This document shows, one piece after another, positions 63,826-64,000 of a stretch of 64,000 bases of DNA. Source of the stretch: Curtobacterium sp. MCLR17_007. GTDB taxonomy: Bacteria; Actinomycetota; Actinomycetes; Actinomycetales; Microbacteriaceae. The notes below the pieces were generated by a model, which searched no databases, was not told the DNA's origin, and was given only the letters and a program-made list of their open reading frames with translations. The translations under genes and the position numbers were made by a program. Positions within the stretch are counted from its first letter, which is position 1, and each line of letters starts with the position of its first letter. The stretch covers positions 1 through 64,000 of the forward strand of contig NZ_CP126271.1 of assembly GCF_003234655.2 (NCBI RefSeq), in the 5' to 3' direction.

Positions 63826-64000
63826 GCACCCTCGACATCGCCGTCGTCGGATCCGGCTACATGGGGGGCGGGATCGCTCAGGTCCTGGCCCTCGCAGGAC
63901 ACACCGTCCGCATCAGCGACGTGTCCGGGGACATCGCTCGCGCGAACCTGGACCGCCTGCTCGGCGAGACCGCGCAGTTCGTCGCCGACGGGCTGTTCCC
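63822..64000 (+). CDS. 3-hydroxyacyl-CoA dehydrogenase-family NAD-binding protein (partial)
   Basis: Only the first 59 residues are in the window; the gene runs off the 3' end. MSTLDIAVVGSGYMGGGIAQVLALAGHTVRISDV has the Rossmann motif GSGYMGGGIAQ followed by an Asp for NAD, as in 3-hydroxybutyryl-CoA dehydrogenase and related L-gulonate 3-dehydrogenase-like enzymes. Coupled to the isomerase by a 4-nt overlap, it is probably a sugar-acid dehydrogenase or related enzyme of the same pathway. Confidence 0.75.
   Translation, partial: MSTLDIAVVGSGYMGGGIAQVLALAGHTVRISDVSGDIARANLDRLLGETAQFVADGLF

Overview
The window is a very GC-rich actinobacterial chromosome segment that starts at the first base of dnaA, so the sequence was probably opened at the replication origin. 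Gene order (dnaA, oriC, dnaN, gnd, recF, dciA, gyrB, gyrA, DUF3566 gene, tRNA-Ile, tRNA-Ala, ppiA, rhomboid, crgA, pabA/trpG, pknB, pknA, pbpA, rodA, pstP, fhaB, fhaA, tRNA-Leu) is the classic Actinobacteria origin block. Protein character and compact intergenic regions suggest the family Microbacteriaceae, possibly a Curtobacterium-like organism; the genus is an inference. No rRNA, CRISPR, phage or insertion sequence was seen.

Layout. 1-11.1 kb: replication and topoisomerase genes, all on the + strand, with oriC between dnaA and dnaN. 11.2-14.5 kb: two tRNAs, a membrane protein, cyclophilin, rhomboid protease and crgA; a second cluster of DnaA-box-like sequences lies between rhomboid and crgA. 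14.5-24.5 kb: pabA/trpG, then the minus-strand cell-envelope signalling operon fhaA-fhaB-pstP-rodA-pbpA-pknA-pknB, in which most genes overlap by 4 nt or less. 24.5-26.5 kb: tRNA-Leu, a 43-bp tandem repeat, an epimerase and a MazF toxin-antitoxin pair. 26.7-32.6 kb: a PucR-type regulator divergent from gabT-gabD-puo. 32.6-41.8 kb: assorted housekeeping and accessory genes (acetyltransferase, secreted protein, a second semialdehyde dehydrogenase, esterase, kinase-like enzymes, SDR, lipoprotein). 41.9-52.3 kb: a polyamine block (two flavin oxidases, a class III aminotransferase, an Lrp regulator, aminobutyraldehyde dehydrogenase, and a four-gene ABC importer). 52.5-55.5 kb: a GMC oxidoreductase with an iron-sulfur-like Cys motif, coupled to a hydrolase fused to a gluconate-dehydrogenase-subunit-3-like domain. 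55.6-61.8 kb: a three-gene operon for a predicted amidated small peptide (ligase/ATP-grasp fusion, glutamine amidotransferase, S9 peptidase). 61.9-64 kb: a GntR regulator and the start of a sugar catabolic operon that runs off the window.

How the parts fit. Putrescine taken up by the Pot-type importer can be transaminated or oxidised (Puo) to 4-aminobutanal, oxidised to GABA by the 46.6 kb dehydrogenase, then passed through GabT and GabD to succinate; PucR and Lrp regulators sit at the two divergent promoters with candidate operators.

Two signals cut across the window. At least twelve transcription-unit heads carry a TANNNT-like -10 hexamer only 6 or 7 nt before the start codon, which predicts leaderless mRNAs. 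A family of near-identical intergenic palindromes built on a CGGACGGGAGGCCCGGTGCC arm sits mainly where genes converge, as if one mobile or amplified hairpin had become the standard bidirectional terminator. The most promising undescribed system is the 55.6-61.8 kb operon; the GMC/fusion pair is second.
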